Source: Rhodospirillales bacterium (GTDB lineage: Bacteria > Pseudomonadota > Gammaproteobacteria > Steroidobacterales > Rariloculaceae). Taken from it: a DNA stretch of 37,653 bases. A model generated the notes under the pieces. The model worked only from the letters and a program-made list of their open reading frames with translations. It had not been told where the DNA came from and did not search any database. The position numbers were made by a program, and so were the translations under genes. This document shows, in pieces, positions 14,203 through 21,784 of the stretch. Position 1 is the first letter of the stretch. The number at the start of each line of letters is the position of its first letter. The DNA is taken from assembly GCA_024640665.1 (NCBI GenBank), contig JAHEEO010000003.1, forward strand, positions 1-37,653, in the 5' to 3' direction.

Positions 14203-15156
14203 ATGAGCCGCCTGATTACGGACTTTTGCGGGCTGACGCTCAACTCGCCCATCGTGCTGCTATCCGGATGCGTCGGTTTTGGCGAAGAGTATACGCGGGT
14301 AGTCGGGTTTTCGAATGCCGACGTCGGTGCCATAGTCCTAAAGGGCACGACACTCGAGCCTCGCCTAGGCAATCCTTCGCACCGCATCTGGGAAACGCCC
14401 GGTGGAATGTTAAACGCAATTGGCTTGCAGAATCCGGGCGTCGACGCCGTAGTCAACGGTATTTTACCGACACTGGATTTCACTGAGACGCGATTCTTTG
14501 CGAACGTATGTGGGTCAACGATAGAAGAATATGCCGAAGTAACGCGTCGGTTTAACGACTCGGCTATCGATGCCATCGAAATCAATATTTCGTGTCCAAA
14601 TATTAAGGAAGGCGGCGTGGCTTTCGGCAATTATCCGGAAATGTCCGCGCAAGTTGTCGCAGCATGCCGGAAAGAGACTGACAAACCCATCATTACCAAG
14701 TTATCGCCGAATCAAACGGACATTGCTGCCAATGCCAAAGCTTGCATCGACGCCGGCAGCGACGCGTTGGCTGTCATCAACACGATGATGGGAATGGCAA
14801 TTGACACAGCCACCCGCAAACCAATCATTGGCAACATTCAGGGTGGACTTTCAGGCCCGGCAATAAAGCCGATTGCCTTACTCAAGCTGCACCAAGTGTC
14901 GGACTATGCCCGGCAGCATGGTATACCCATCATTGGTCAAGGCGGAATTGAAACGGCCGACGATGCAATTGAGTTCTTGATCGGTGGAGCAACGACGGTA
15001 GGGGTAGGTACTGCGTTGTTCTACGACCCGTTGACTGCCCAGCGCATCAATCAAGGCCTCAACGAATATTTGGCTCGACACAATTTCGCATCGCCAAACG
15101 AATTGTCGCGTTCGCTGGTTTTAACTGACCACCAACCAGTTCGCAGGAGCTGCTGA
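14203..15156 (+). CDS. pyrD: Dihydroorotate dehydrogenase, class 1B-type catalytic subunit
   Basis: 317 residues of the class 1 dihydroorotate dehydrogenase family, which oxidises dihydroorotate to orotate in pyrimidine synthesis with FMN. Features typical of class 1B: SGCVGFGEEYTR, ETPGGMLNAIGLQNPGVDA, EINISCPNIKEGG with the active-site cysteine, NTMMGMAIDTATRKP, NIQGGLSGPAIKPIAL and IIGQGGIETADDAIEFLIGGATTVGVGTALF. Most Gammaproteobacteria use the membrane class 2 enzyme instead. Class 1B enzymes normally work with PyrK, an iron-sulfur/FAD subunit that passes electrons to NAD+, but no pyrK is visible nearby. The start is ATG 14203, with GAAAGGA further than usual upstream. It is followed 16 bases later by the LpxA homologue, suggesting an operon of unclear logic. 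Confidence 0.9.
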   Translation: MSRLITDFCGLTLNSPIVLLSGCVGFGEEYTRVVGFSNADVGAIVLKGTTLEPRLGNPSHRIWETPGGMLNAIGLQNPGVDAVVNGILPTLDFTETRFFANVCGSTIEEYAEVTRRFNDSAIDAIEINISCPNIKEGGVAFGNYPEMSAQVVAACRKETDKPIITKLSPNQTDIAANAKACIDAGSDALAVINTMMGMAIDTATRKPIIGNIQGGLSGPAIKPIALLKLHQVSDYARQHGIPIIGQGGIETADDAIEFLIGGATTVGVGTALFYDPLTAQRINQGLNEYLARHNFASPNELSRSLVLTDHQPVRRSC

Positions 15157-15172
15157 GATTGGAGCATAATTC

Positions 15173-15958
15173 TTGAGTATTCATCCAACAGCGATTGTTT
15201 CTGACGCCGCCATAATTGATCCATCCGTCGAAATTGGTCCTTTCTGTATTATTGAGGGCAACGTCGAAATTGGTGCACGTACGATCGTCGAATCACATGC
15301 TCGCATCGGCCATCGATTTGGTCGCGTTGTTATCGGCACCGATAACTACATTCAAAATGGCGCCGTCTTGGGTGGTCCACCGCAAGACATCAGCTACAGC
15401 GACGACGATACAAGTCTAATCATAGGTCATCACAACCGCATTGGAGAGTACGTCAGCATTAACCAAGGCACGCTGAAGGGCGGCGGCACCACAAGGGTCG
15501 GCGACAAGACCTTGTTAATGGCTTTTGTCCATGTCGGTCACGACTGCCAGGTTGGTAAACAGGTAATTATCACGAATGGCACTCAGCTTGCCGGTCACGT
15601 TCGGGTGGATGATCACGCCCTGCTTAGCGGGCTCGCCGGCGTGACGCAATTCGTGCATTTGGGCCGCTACAGTTTCTTGACCGCAGGCGCTTTCGCCAAT
15701 AAGGATATTCCACCATTTACCATTGCCGAGGGCCACTGGGCACGCCCGCGAGCGATAAACCGAATCGCGCTGAAACGCGGCGGGTTTACGGAGGACGAGC
15801 GACGCAATATAGAGCGCGCCGTGCGCTTAGTATTGAATTCAAGCCTGACAATTGACATGGTCGTAAACAATATTCGAACCCAATGCGTAAGCAGTGAAGC
15901 AATTACCTATTTGATAGATTTTCTCGTGAATTCCAAGACTGGAATTGCGCGACGATGA
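15173..15958 (+). CDS. lpxA: LpxA-family acyl-ACP:UDP-N-acetylglucosamine O-acyltransferase homologue
   Basis: 261 residues with left-handed beta-helix hexapeptide repeats (ISIHPTAIVSDAAIIDPSVEIGPFCIIEGNVEIG and so on) and the LpxA C-terminal helical domain. The catalytic histidine (E. coli H125) is kept as H123 in HVGHDCQVG; H120 (E. coli H122) is also present. Positions that line the acyl-chain pocket differ: E. coli G173 is A171 here (LTAGAFANKDIPPF) and H160 is T158 (GVTQFVHLG). So the acyl donor or sugar substrate may not be the usual ones. TTG 15173 is the start, in line with INIHP-type N-termini. It overlaps the oxidoreductase by four bases (ATGA). No lpxD, fabZ or lpxB is adjacent, so the standard lipid A copy may lie elsewhere and this may be a paralogue. 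Confidence 0.87.
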   Translation: MSIHPTAIVSDAAIIDPSVEIGPFCIIEGNVEIGARTIVESHARIGHRFGRVVIGTDNYIQNGAVLGGPPQDISYSDDDTSLIIGHHNRIGEYVSINQGTLKGGGTTRVGDKTLLMAFVHVGHDCQVGKQVIITNGTQLAGHVRVDDHALLSGLAGVTQFVHLGRYSFLTAGAFANKDIPPFTIAEGHWARPRAINRIALKRGGFTEDERRNIERAVRLVLNSSLTIDMVVNNIRTQCVSSEAITYLIDFLVNSKTGIARR

Positions 15959-16902
15959 CTGCGCTGCGCGTAGGTGTCGTCGGGGTTGGTTACCTAGGCC
16001 GTTTTCATGCGCAAAAACTTGCGGGGCTCGATTCGGCAGAATTGATCGGTGTCTACGACGCGCAGATTGATACCGCTGCTGCGGTGGCGACGGAGCTGGG
16101 GACAGTGGCTTTCGAAAGCTATGCCGCTTTGGCTGAGAAAATTGACGCAGTGAGTATCGCAGCTAGCACGCCGGCGCATTACCGTCTCGCCAAATATTTT
16201 CTCGAGCAGGGCGTGCACGTCTTTGTCGAGAAGCCAATCACAGAAACGAGCGCTCAAGCCGTTGAACTCGTAAATCTGGCTGATGCTCGCAGGCTGAAAC
16301 TTCAAGTCGGCCACATCGAACGCTTCAATCCAGCGCTGCTTGCAGCACGAGAACACCTGCACGATATTCGATTTGTCGAATGCCATCGTCTGGCGGCTTT
16401 CAAGACGCGCGGCGCCGACGTCGACGTTGTACTCGATTTGATGATTCATGACCTGGATATGGTCCTGTCTCTTATACAAGCCGAACCCATCAAGGTATCA
16501 GCAATGGGCCTGCCTGTACTTACCAAGACCGTGGACATTGCCAACGCAAGAATCGAGTTTGATAATGGTGCGGTTGCCAATGTCACCGCATCGCGCGTGT
16601 CTACCAACGCACAACGCAAGTTCCGTGCTTTTCAGGCAAATCAGTATCTATCGATTGACTTCGGTACCGGCATGATTCAACGAGTCACCAGCGACGGGGC
16701 ATGGGAAGGGGCTGGAGACAAAGTGCCACTCAACGTCAGCGAATGGTCTGCGGAGAAAGGTGACGCGCTGTTCTTAGAATTGGCGGCTTTTGTAGATGCT
16801 GTTTCAAGAGATACCGATGTTCCTGTACCAGGCCGGCAAGGCTATGCTGCATTGCTACTTGCGGAAAACATCTTGCAGTGCATTGAAGACGGCAAACGCT
16901 AA
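15955..16902 (+). CDS. Gfo/Idh/MocA-family oxidoreductase, GnnA-like
   Basis: 315 residues. The N-terminal Rossmann fold begins LRVGVVGVGYLGRFHAQKL, with the family motif VFVEKPITETSAQA near residue 90 (EKP lysine) and VGHIERFNPALLAA near 120, where the HIERFNP sequence resembles GnnA, the UDP-GlcNAc 3-dehydrogenase of Acidithiobacillus that works with GnnB and LpxA to make amino-lipid A. The C-terminal alpha/beta domain carries DVVLDLMIHDLDMVLSL, the usual catalytic DxxxH pattern. It overlaps lpxA by four bases and is therefore translated with it. The match to GnnA is from recalled sequence features; WbpB-type oxidases of the same superfamily are an alternative. The gene converges on ntrC and shares its stop region (CTAA, 4-base overlap). 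Confidence 0.82.
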   Translation: MTALRVGVVGVGYLGRFHAQKLAGLDSAELIGVYDAQIDTAAAVATELGTVAFESYAALAEKIDAVSIAASTPAHYRLAKYFLEQGVHVFVEKPITETSAQAVELVNLADARRLKLQVGHIERFNPALLAAREHLHDIRFVECHRLAAFKTRGADVDVVLDLMIHDLDMVLSLIQAEPIKVSAMGLPVLTKTVDIANARIEFDNGAVANVTASRVSTNAQRKFRAFQANQYLSIDFGTGMIQRVTSDGAWEGAGDKVPLNVSEWSAEKGDALFLELAAFVDAVSRDTDVPVPGRQGYAALLLAENILQCIEDGKR

Positions 16903-18308
16903 GAGGCTAACCTGTCTTGCTCGAGTCCAAGTTCCCGGATCTTGCGTGTGAGTGTATTTCGGCCCCAGCCGAGCAATTTTGCAGCTTCCCGGCGTTTTCC
17001 ATGAGTGGCCTTCAGTGCAGACAGAATGACCGCGCGTTCAAAGGCCGGCAAAGCCTCTTCCAATAGAGGCTTGTCTTCGACCAGCAGTTTTTGATCGGCC
17101 CAACGGCGTAGTTCCGATGTCCAGTCTGAGCTGCTCTTCGAGTCTGTTCCTGCAATTTCCGGAGGCAAATCGTGGATAACAATTTCCCGGCCGGCTGCGG
17201 TCACCGTGAGCCGCCTGCAGATATTGACTAACTCTCTAACATTGCCAGGCCAGTCATATTGCATCAGCTTTTCACTGGCGGCTTTGCTCATCGTCTTTGT
17301 CGGCACTTCGAGTTCTTTGCTTGCTATATCCAGGTACACGCGCGTCAATTCGGCAATGTCTTCCTTGCGTTCGCGCAGCGGCGGTACGGCAATTCGCATT
17401 ACGTTAAGGCGATGATATAAGTCTTCGCGGAAACTCCCGTCTTGCACAGCTTGGGCTAGATTTTGGTGGGTTGCAGCAATAACGCGAACATCGGTCTTAA
17501 TCGCCGCCGTTCCACCGACTCGATAGAATTCTTTTTCAGCTAAGACGCGCAACAACCGTGTTTGCAGCGCTGTGGACATGTCACCTATTTCATCAAGAAA
17601 CAATGTACCGCCGTCAGCCTGCTCAAAGCGGCCAATGCGCCGTTCAGTAGCACCGGTGAAGGCGCCTTTTTCGTGACCGAATAGTTCCGACTCTAACAAC
17701 TCAGCCGCAATTGCTGACGTATTTAGCGCGACAAAAGGTTCTTTACTGCGAGGCGAATTCTCGTGCAATGCTCGCGCGACAAGTTCTTTCCCCGTCCCGG
17801 ACTCGCCAGTGATGAGTGCGGTCATACTTGAACGCGCGAGGCGTCCAATGGACTTGAACACTTGCTGCATTGACGGTGCCTGACCGACTATGATCGGTTT
17901 GGCGCTGACCGCTTCCGGCTCCTGCACCGTTTTGCCTCTTTGACGACCGGCACGTTTAACCAGTTCGACGGCATCATCAACATCAAACGGCTTTGGCAAG
18001 TATTCGAACGCACCGCTTTGATAAGCCGATACTGCACTATCGAGATCGGAGTGTGCGGTGATCACGATGACTGGAATATCCGGCTCCTTAAGGGCGAGCT
18101 CCGCCATCAGCTCTAAACCGGTCATATCCGGCATATGAACGTCAGTTACGACAACATCGGGAACGTCGTTTTGCAGCGCTGCCAGAAAGTCTACGCCCGA
18201 TTCGAAACTACAAACTCTTATATGTGCCTGTGACAAAGCCTGCTCGAGCACCCAGCGTACGGATTCGTCATCGTCCACGACCCAGGCAAGCAATACATTG
18301 TCGTTCAT
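16899..18308 (-). CDS. ntrC: Nitrogen regulation response regulator NtrC
   Basis: 469 residues: receiver domain (about 1-120) with acidic pocket VVDDDES and phospho-acceptor D56 in VVVTDVHMPD, sigma-54-activating AAA+ domain (about 145-380) with Walker A GESGTGKE, the sigma-54-contacting GAFTGA loop and Walker B TLFLDEIGDM, and a C-terminal Fis-type helix-turn-helix (LKATHGKRREAAKLLGWGRNTLTRKIREL). This is the classic NtrC layout and E. coli length (469). NtrC-phosphate activates glnA from enhancer-like sites; candidate sites and a sigma-54 promoter lie upstream of glnA in this window. It overlaps the 3' end of ntrB by four bases (18305-18308). The 3' end overlaps the gfo-type gene. Confidence 0.97.
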   Translation of the reverse strand: MNDNVLLAWVVDDDESVRWVLEQALSQAHIRVCSFESGVDFLAALQNDVPDVVVTDVHMPDMTGLELMAELALKEPDIPVIVITAHSDLDSAVSAYQSGAFEYLPKPFDVDDAVELVKRAGRQRGKTVQEPEAVSAKPIIVGQAPSMQQVFKSIGRLARSSMTALITGESGTGKELVARALHENSPRSKEPFVALNTSAIAAELLESELFGHEKGAFTGATERRIGRFEQADGGTLFLDEIGDMSTALQTRLLRVLAEKEFYRVGGTAAIKTDVRVIAATHQNLAQAVQDGSFREDLYHRLNVMRIAVPPLRERKEDIAELTRVYLDIASKELEVPTKTMSKAASEKLMQYDWPGNVRELVNICRRLTVTAAGREIVIHDLPPEIAGTDSKSSSDWTSELRRWADQKLLVEDKPLLEEALPAFERAVILSALKATHGKRREAAKLLGWGRNTLTRKIRELGLEQDRLAS

Positions 18309-19375
18309 GCTGTTTCACCTTCCATGGCGGTGGCGCTGCTGATGATAGGCAGACGAATCTGAAATACGGTGCGTCCTGGTTCACTGGTTACTTCGATCAA
18401 GCCGTGGTGACGCGAAACCAGGTCTTGTGAAATTGTGAGGCCGAGCCCGGTCCCACTAGTGCGACCAGTGACCAATGGATAGAAAATAGTCTCGAGTATC
18501 TCTTCGGAAATGCCGGGACCGTTATCTTCGACTTCGATAGACAATACGAGCCGATAATATTGGCCGCCTAAAGTCATGTTACTCAAGGCGCGAGTGCGGA
18601 TCACTAAGACCCCGGTGTCACCAACGGCTTGCATGGCGTTGCGTACGACATTTAGCAAGGCTTGAATAAGTTGATTTTTGTCTGCGCTGAGTTCAGGCAG
18701 ACTGGGATCATAATCCCGCAAGATTGTTACACCTTCGGGTTTCTCCGCCTCGATCAAACGAGCGACGTGTTCGGTTATTTCATGCAGATTAATTTCTGCA
18801 AGGGCCGGTTTACCGCCGGCCTGCAGGATACTATCGACCAGAGCGGCAAGACGATCTACTTCTGTAATGATCACGCGCGTGTAGCGGGCCAGGTTTTCGT
18901 CTGGCAACTGTTTTTGTAGCAACTGCGCAGAACCACGCATTCCGCCGAGTGGGTTCTTCACCTCATGGGCGAGCTGACGGACGATGATCCGCGACAATTT
19001 TTGTTGCGCCATGAGTTCGCTTTCTTGGCGCAGACGATGGTCGATACTGACATCCGAAAATTCTAGCAACACGCCAGCAGGATTCTCCAATGGACTAATG
19101 CGGCAATTGATCACTAATTGCTTCGTCGCCACACGACAATGGAACTCTCTCAGACGAAATGGTGCACGGGTTTGGACCGTTCGCCCGCACAACCTGACGA
19201 TTGCTTCGCTTGGTGTGAGTAGTTCAGCCAACGTGAGGCCAAGCATTTGCCGGAAACTAAGACCAAGCAGGTGCTCGGCGGCGGGATTTACGAATGTCAC
19301 CCGCAATTGCGCATCAACAGTGACGACGGCGGTTGTCAGGTTACCGACGAGGTCACGACCATCGCGTTGATTAAC
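18305..19375 (-). CDS. ntrB: Nitrogen regulation sensor histidine kinase NtrB (start codon unresolved)
   Basis: About 356 residues, against 349 in E. coli. PAS-like domain (NLTTAVVTVDAQLRVTFVNPAAEHLLGLSFRQMLG), dimerisation/phosphoacceptor region with RQLAHEVKNPLGGMRGSAQLL near residue 137 (H-box), and a complete ATPase domain with NQLIQALLNVVRNAMQAV (N box), EDNGPGIS (G1) and GTGLGLTISQDL (G2). NtrB phosphorylates NtrC or dephosphorylates it under PII (GlnB/GlnK) control. The domains are intact, but no ATG, GTG or TTG exists in this frame between the upstream gene's stop (19396) and the PAS domain; the frame stays open through that whole gene. The given end (GTT, 19375) only marks the expected N-terminus. 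An indel in the read, a rare start codon or a frameshift is needed to explain it. Confidence 0.88.
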   Translation of the reverse strand, partial: VNQRDGRDLVGNLTTAVVTVDAQLRVTFVNPAAEHLLGLSFRQMLGLTLAELLTPSEAIVRLCGRTVQTRAPFRLREFHCRVATKQLVINCRISPLENPAGVLLEFSDVSIDHRLRQESELMAQQKLSRIIVRQLAHEVKNPLGGMRGSAQLLQKQLPDENLARYTRVIITEVDRLAALVDSILQAGGKPALAEINLHEITEHVARLIEAEKPEGVTILRDYDPSLPELSADKNQLIQALLNVVRNAMQAVGDTGVLVIRTRALSNMTLGGQYYRLVLSIEVEDNGPGISEEILETIFYPLVTGRTSGTGLGLTISQDLVSRHHGLIEVTSEPGRTVFQIRLPIISSATAMEGETA

Positions 19376-19395
19376 GAAACCTACACCAGAAGGCT

Positions 19396-19935
19396 TTAGT
19401 TGGCGTTCCGGTTGTTTGGATTCTGGATGCTGGTTTGCTGAACCATGAACTGGGTTGGCAGCGACTGCAGTAAAATTCTGTCGCTGTTGTCGATTATCAC
19501 CGCCTGAACAGTATGAATACCGCGGTATATTTCGCTGAGCGTGAATCGGGTACCGCTGGGAATTGCGCTTTGCTGTTCGCCATCGAGCAGCAAAGCGAGG
19601 CGATGACCGACTTGTAAACTCGGCGTCACAGCCACTTCGACATTGATACTGCCGCCCGTATTCCAGAGCGTTTCTTGCTGCCCTGGGCTGATGACATCGA
19701 ATCGCGTGTAAGCGGGTGTCTGCGCAGACTCTGCTGCGGCAACCGGTGTTGGTGCCGATGTACGCGATGGTGCGGCCCGCGAGGGTCTCGCGTCCGGTAA
19801 ATTCACTTCGACCGCTCCTGGCACTGGACGGTCGGAGTAGTGCACGGTTCCGCTCGCGTCGACCCAGCGCCACGCCGGCGCGGCGCTCACGAGGGTCGTA
19901 ACCAGCGCTGACAGCAATATTAGCCACTTATGCAT
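19396..19935 (-). CDS. DUF4124 domain exported protein between glnA and ntrB
   Basis: 179 residues: signal peptide (MHKWLILLSALVTTLVSA), then the DUF4124 motif WRWVDASGTVHYSDRPVPGAVEVNL, an Ala/Pro/Ser-rich linker (residues 48-70), and a C-terminal beta-rich domain (TRFDVISPGQQETLWNTGGSINVEVAVTPSLQVGHRLALLLDG ... IHTVQAVIIDNSDRILLQS). The product is probably periplasmic with an unknown function. Its position between glnA and ntrB is common in gammaproteobacteria, which argues for co-transcription with the nitrogen genes. The ORF ends 21 bases before the expected ntrB N-terminus. A shorter relative is at the left edge of the window. Confidence 0.85.
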   Translation of the reverse strand: MHKWLILLSALVTTLVSAAPAWRWVDASGTVHYSDRPVPGAVEVNLPDARPSRAAPSRTSAPTPVAAAESAQTPAYTRFDVISPGQQETLWNTGGSINVEVAVTPSLQVGHRLALLLDGEQQSAIPSGTRFTLSEIYRGIHTVQAVIIDNSDRILLQSLPTQFMVQQTSIQNPNNRNAN

Positions 19936-19976
19936 GCTCCAAAGCTTAGCGCCGCATGCTCCCCCAATCCAGGCTT

Positions 19977-20004
19977 TGTGGCGGGATTTGCGAACCCCGC
20001 CACA
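19977..20004 (-). terminator. 9-bp hairpin between glnA and the DUF4124-ntrBC genes
   Basis: TGTGGCGGG (19977-19985) and CCCGCCACA (19996-20004) form a 9-bp GC-rich stem with a 10-base loop. It lies 32 bases after the glnA stop and 41 bases before the next start. The sequence after the stem on the minus strand (AAGCCTGG) has no U-run, so it is more likely an attenuating or processing hairpin than a full terminator. A partial block here would keep glutamine synthetase levels far above those of NtrB and NtrC, as is known for other enterobacterial glnALG operons. Confidence 0.55.
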
Positions 20005-20036
20005 TTACCGGTTTAACATTTGTCGCCAATTGACAC

Positions 20037-21446
20037 TTATAGGCTGAAATACATCGCGAATTCGACAGGATGTGTCGCCTGCTGAAGCCGGGTCACATCT
20101 TCTGTCTTCAGATCTATATAGGCGTCGATCAGATCGTCGCTGAAGACATCGCCAGCCTTGAGGAATTCTCGATCCGCGTCCAGCGCTGCCAAAGCCTGCT
20201 GCAGTGAATAGCACACTTGAGGAATCTTCTTTTCCTCTTCCGGTGGCAGATCATAAAGGTCTTTATCTGCCGGTTCGCCAGGATCGATCTTATTCTTGAT
20301 ACCGTCTAGTCCTGCCATCATCATCGCGGTGAACGCGAAGTATGGGTTGGCCGTACTATCCGGGAATCGCACTTCAATGCGACGTGCTTTCGGATTAGCA
20401 ACATACGGGATGCGAATGGCTGCAGAGCGGTTACGCGCGGAATAGGCGATCAACGTGGGCGCTTCGAAGCCTTTGATGAGCCGCTTGTAACTGTTGGTCG
20501 AGGCATTTGTGAAAGCGTTGAGGGCTTTAACGTGCTTCTTGATGCCGCCGATGTAATACAGCGCTGTTTGCGACAAACCGCCGTACTGGTCGCCGGTGAA
20601 CAGGTTCTTGCCATCCTTCACGAGCGACTGGTGAACATGCATCCCGTTGCCATTATCACCGACAAGCGGTTTTGGCATGAAGGTGGCCGTTTTGCCATAG
20701 CTGTGCGCAACATTCTGGACAACGTACTTGAGCACCTGCACTTCGTCTGCTTTACGCACCAGTTTGCCGAATCTAACACCAATCTCACATTGGCCTGCTG
20801 TGGCTACTTCGTGGTGATGTACTTCGGTCACGAGACCCATTTCTTCCAGCGCCAGGCACATGGCTGATCGCACATCGTGCAGGGAATCTACTGGGGGAAC
20901 CGGGAAATAGCCGCCCTTGACACCCGGCCGATGGCCAAAGTTACCGTCTTCCATGATCGCGCCTGATGCCCATGCGCCTTCGGAGGAATTGATCGCAAAG
21001 AATGTATCGTGCATTTCGGTCGAGTAGCGCACATCATCAAAGATGAAAAACTCATTCTCCGGACCGAAAAACGCCTCATCGGCAATGCCGGTTGCTCGGA
21101 GATAAGCCTCTCCGCGTACGGCAGTTGACCTTGGATCGCGTGTGTATCCCTGCATTGTGGAGGGCTCAACGACGTCGCAATGGATGTTCAGGGTCGGTTC
21201 GTCGGTAAACACATCCAAGACGGCGGTTTCGCAGACCGGCATCAATATCATGTCGGACTCATTGATCCCCTTCCAACCGGCAATTGACGATCCGTCAAAC
21301 ATTTTGCCGTCTTCGAAAAATGCTTCATCAACTTCGTGATTCGTGACCGTTACGTGTTGCTCTTGGCCACGCGTATCAGTTAAGCGCAAATCAATGAACT
21401 TGACGTTCTTTTCTTGTATTAGTTTCAACACGTCGGCTGGCGACAT
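20037..21446 (-). CDS. glnA: Type I glutamine synthetase GlnA
   Basis: 469 residues, identical in length to E. coli GlnA. It makes glutamine from glutamate, ammonia and ATP as a dodecamer in the cytoplasm. Conserved parts: beta-grasp N-terminus with MFDGSSIAGWKGINESDMIL, catalytic metal site region FFGPENEFFIFDDV, the MPKPLVGDNGNGMHVHQSL loop, and RSAAIRIPYV. The adenylylation tyrosine is present as Tyr398 in KDLYDLPPEE, so activity control by GlnE is possible. The frame opens with GTG ATG; ATG 21446 is chosen because GGAGGAAA lies 6 bases upstream. A sigma-54 promoter and NtrC-type sites lie in the 338-base region upstream. Confidence 0.97.
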   Translation of the reverse strand: MSPADVLKLIQEKNVKFIDLRLTDTRGQEQHVTVTNHEVDEAFFEDGKMFDGSSIAGWKGINESDMILMPVCETAVLDVFTDEPTLNIHCDVVEPSTMQGYTRDPRSTAVRGEAYLRATGIADEAFFGPENEFFIFDDVRYSTEMHDTFFAINSSEGAWASGAIMEDGNFGHRPGVKGGYFPVPPVDSLHDVRSAMCLALEEMGLVTEVHHHEVATAGQCEIGVRFGKLVRKADEVQVLKYVVQNVAHSYGKTATFMPKPLVGDNGNGMHVHQSLVKDGKNLFTGDQYGGLSQTALYYIGGIKKHVKALNAFTNASTNSYKRLIKGFEAPTLIAYSARNRSAAIRIPYVANPKARRIEVRFPDSTANPYFAFTAMMMAGLDGIKNKIDPGEPADKDLYDLPPEEEKKIPQVCYSLQQALAALDADREFLKAGDVFSDDLIDAYIDLKTEDVTRLQQATHPVEFAMYFSL

Positions 21447-21544
21447 CACTTTCCTCCATCAGTCTGTTCTTGGAACCTATAATCGAACCGGCTCGAGACC
21501 TGCTTGCCGCAATGTCTTGCCGATTCATTGCAATTCTTTGACAG

Positions 21545-21560
21545 TGCACTATTCGTGCCA
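21545..21560 (-). promoter_or_regulatory. Sigma-54 promoter of glnA
   Basis: On the minus strand the sequence is TGGCACGAATAGTGCA. It has the -24 GG and -12 GC at exactly the 10-base separation of the consensus TGGCACGNNNNTTGCW, with one mismatch in the -12 element (GTGCA for TTGCA). The predicted start is near 21535, about 88 bases before the glnA ATG. The site is in the position expected for an NtrC-controlled glnA. Confidence 0.82.
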
Positions 21561-21618
21561 AAACAGTGCGCCTTGTAAGCTATTGATTTATAAGTATCGC
21601 TGCTGCTGTAGGCGCATG

Positions 21619-21639
21619 TTGCGCTCCAATGTAGTGCAA
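21619..21639. promoter_or_regulatory. Weak second NtrC-like palindrome
   Basis: TTGCGCT (21619-21625) and AGTGCAA (21633-21639) are near-reverse complements and resemble NtrC half-sites (TTGCACC / GGTGCAA), but the spacer is 7 rather than 5 bases. The centre is about 33 bases, three helical turns, from the stronger site at 21654. Such a pair is the usual enhancer arrangement, so it is listed with low confidence. Confidence 0.35.
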
Positions 21640-21653
21640 CTGGTTCGGCATAA

Positions 21654-21670
21654 TGCACCAAAACGATGCG
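21654..21670. promoter_or_regulatory. NtrC-binding site (enhancer) upstream of glnA
   Basis: TGCACCAAAACGATGCG matches 14 of 17 positions of the NtrC palindrome TGCACCAAAATGGTGCA: the left half-site is perfect, the right half is degenerate. Its centre is about 127 bases upstream of the predicted sigma-54 start, close to the position of the NtrC enhancer in enterobacterial glnA promoters (about -110 and -140). It is at the same time about 120 bases before the glycyl-tRNA synthetase ATG, which may or may not matter. Confidence 0.72.
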
Positions 21671-21784
21671 GAAAGCATCGCTAGCGATGAGGTGGCGATG
21701 TGATAGATGCTCCCGATGCAGCTTATGGCTCTATATACTGCCTCGCTTTGGAACGTGCCAGCGCGGTACGCGGAGAGAATAATA

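Larger units (their letters stand above)
21447..21784. other. glnA-glyS regulatory region, 338 bases without a gene
   Basis: This spacer separates leftward glnA from the rightward glycyl-tRNA synthetase. For glnA it holds a sigma-54 promoter (21545-21560) and one or two NtrC-type palindromes (21619-21639, 21654-21670). For the synthetase it holds TATACT at 21734-21739 as a possible -10 and a Shine-Dalgarno GGAGAG before ATG 21785. A 6-bp inverted repeat CGATGC-GGAAA-GCATCG (21664-21680) overlaps the stronger NtrC site. No tRNA or coding region was seen. Confidence 0.6.

Noticed and set aside
19376..19927. Long upstream extension of the ntrB frame through the DUF4124 gene
   Set aside because: The extension is Arg/Gln-rich with no domain and lies antiphase to a well-formed DUF4124 protein, so it is a shadow apart from the start-codon problem noted for ntrB.
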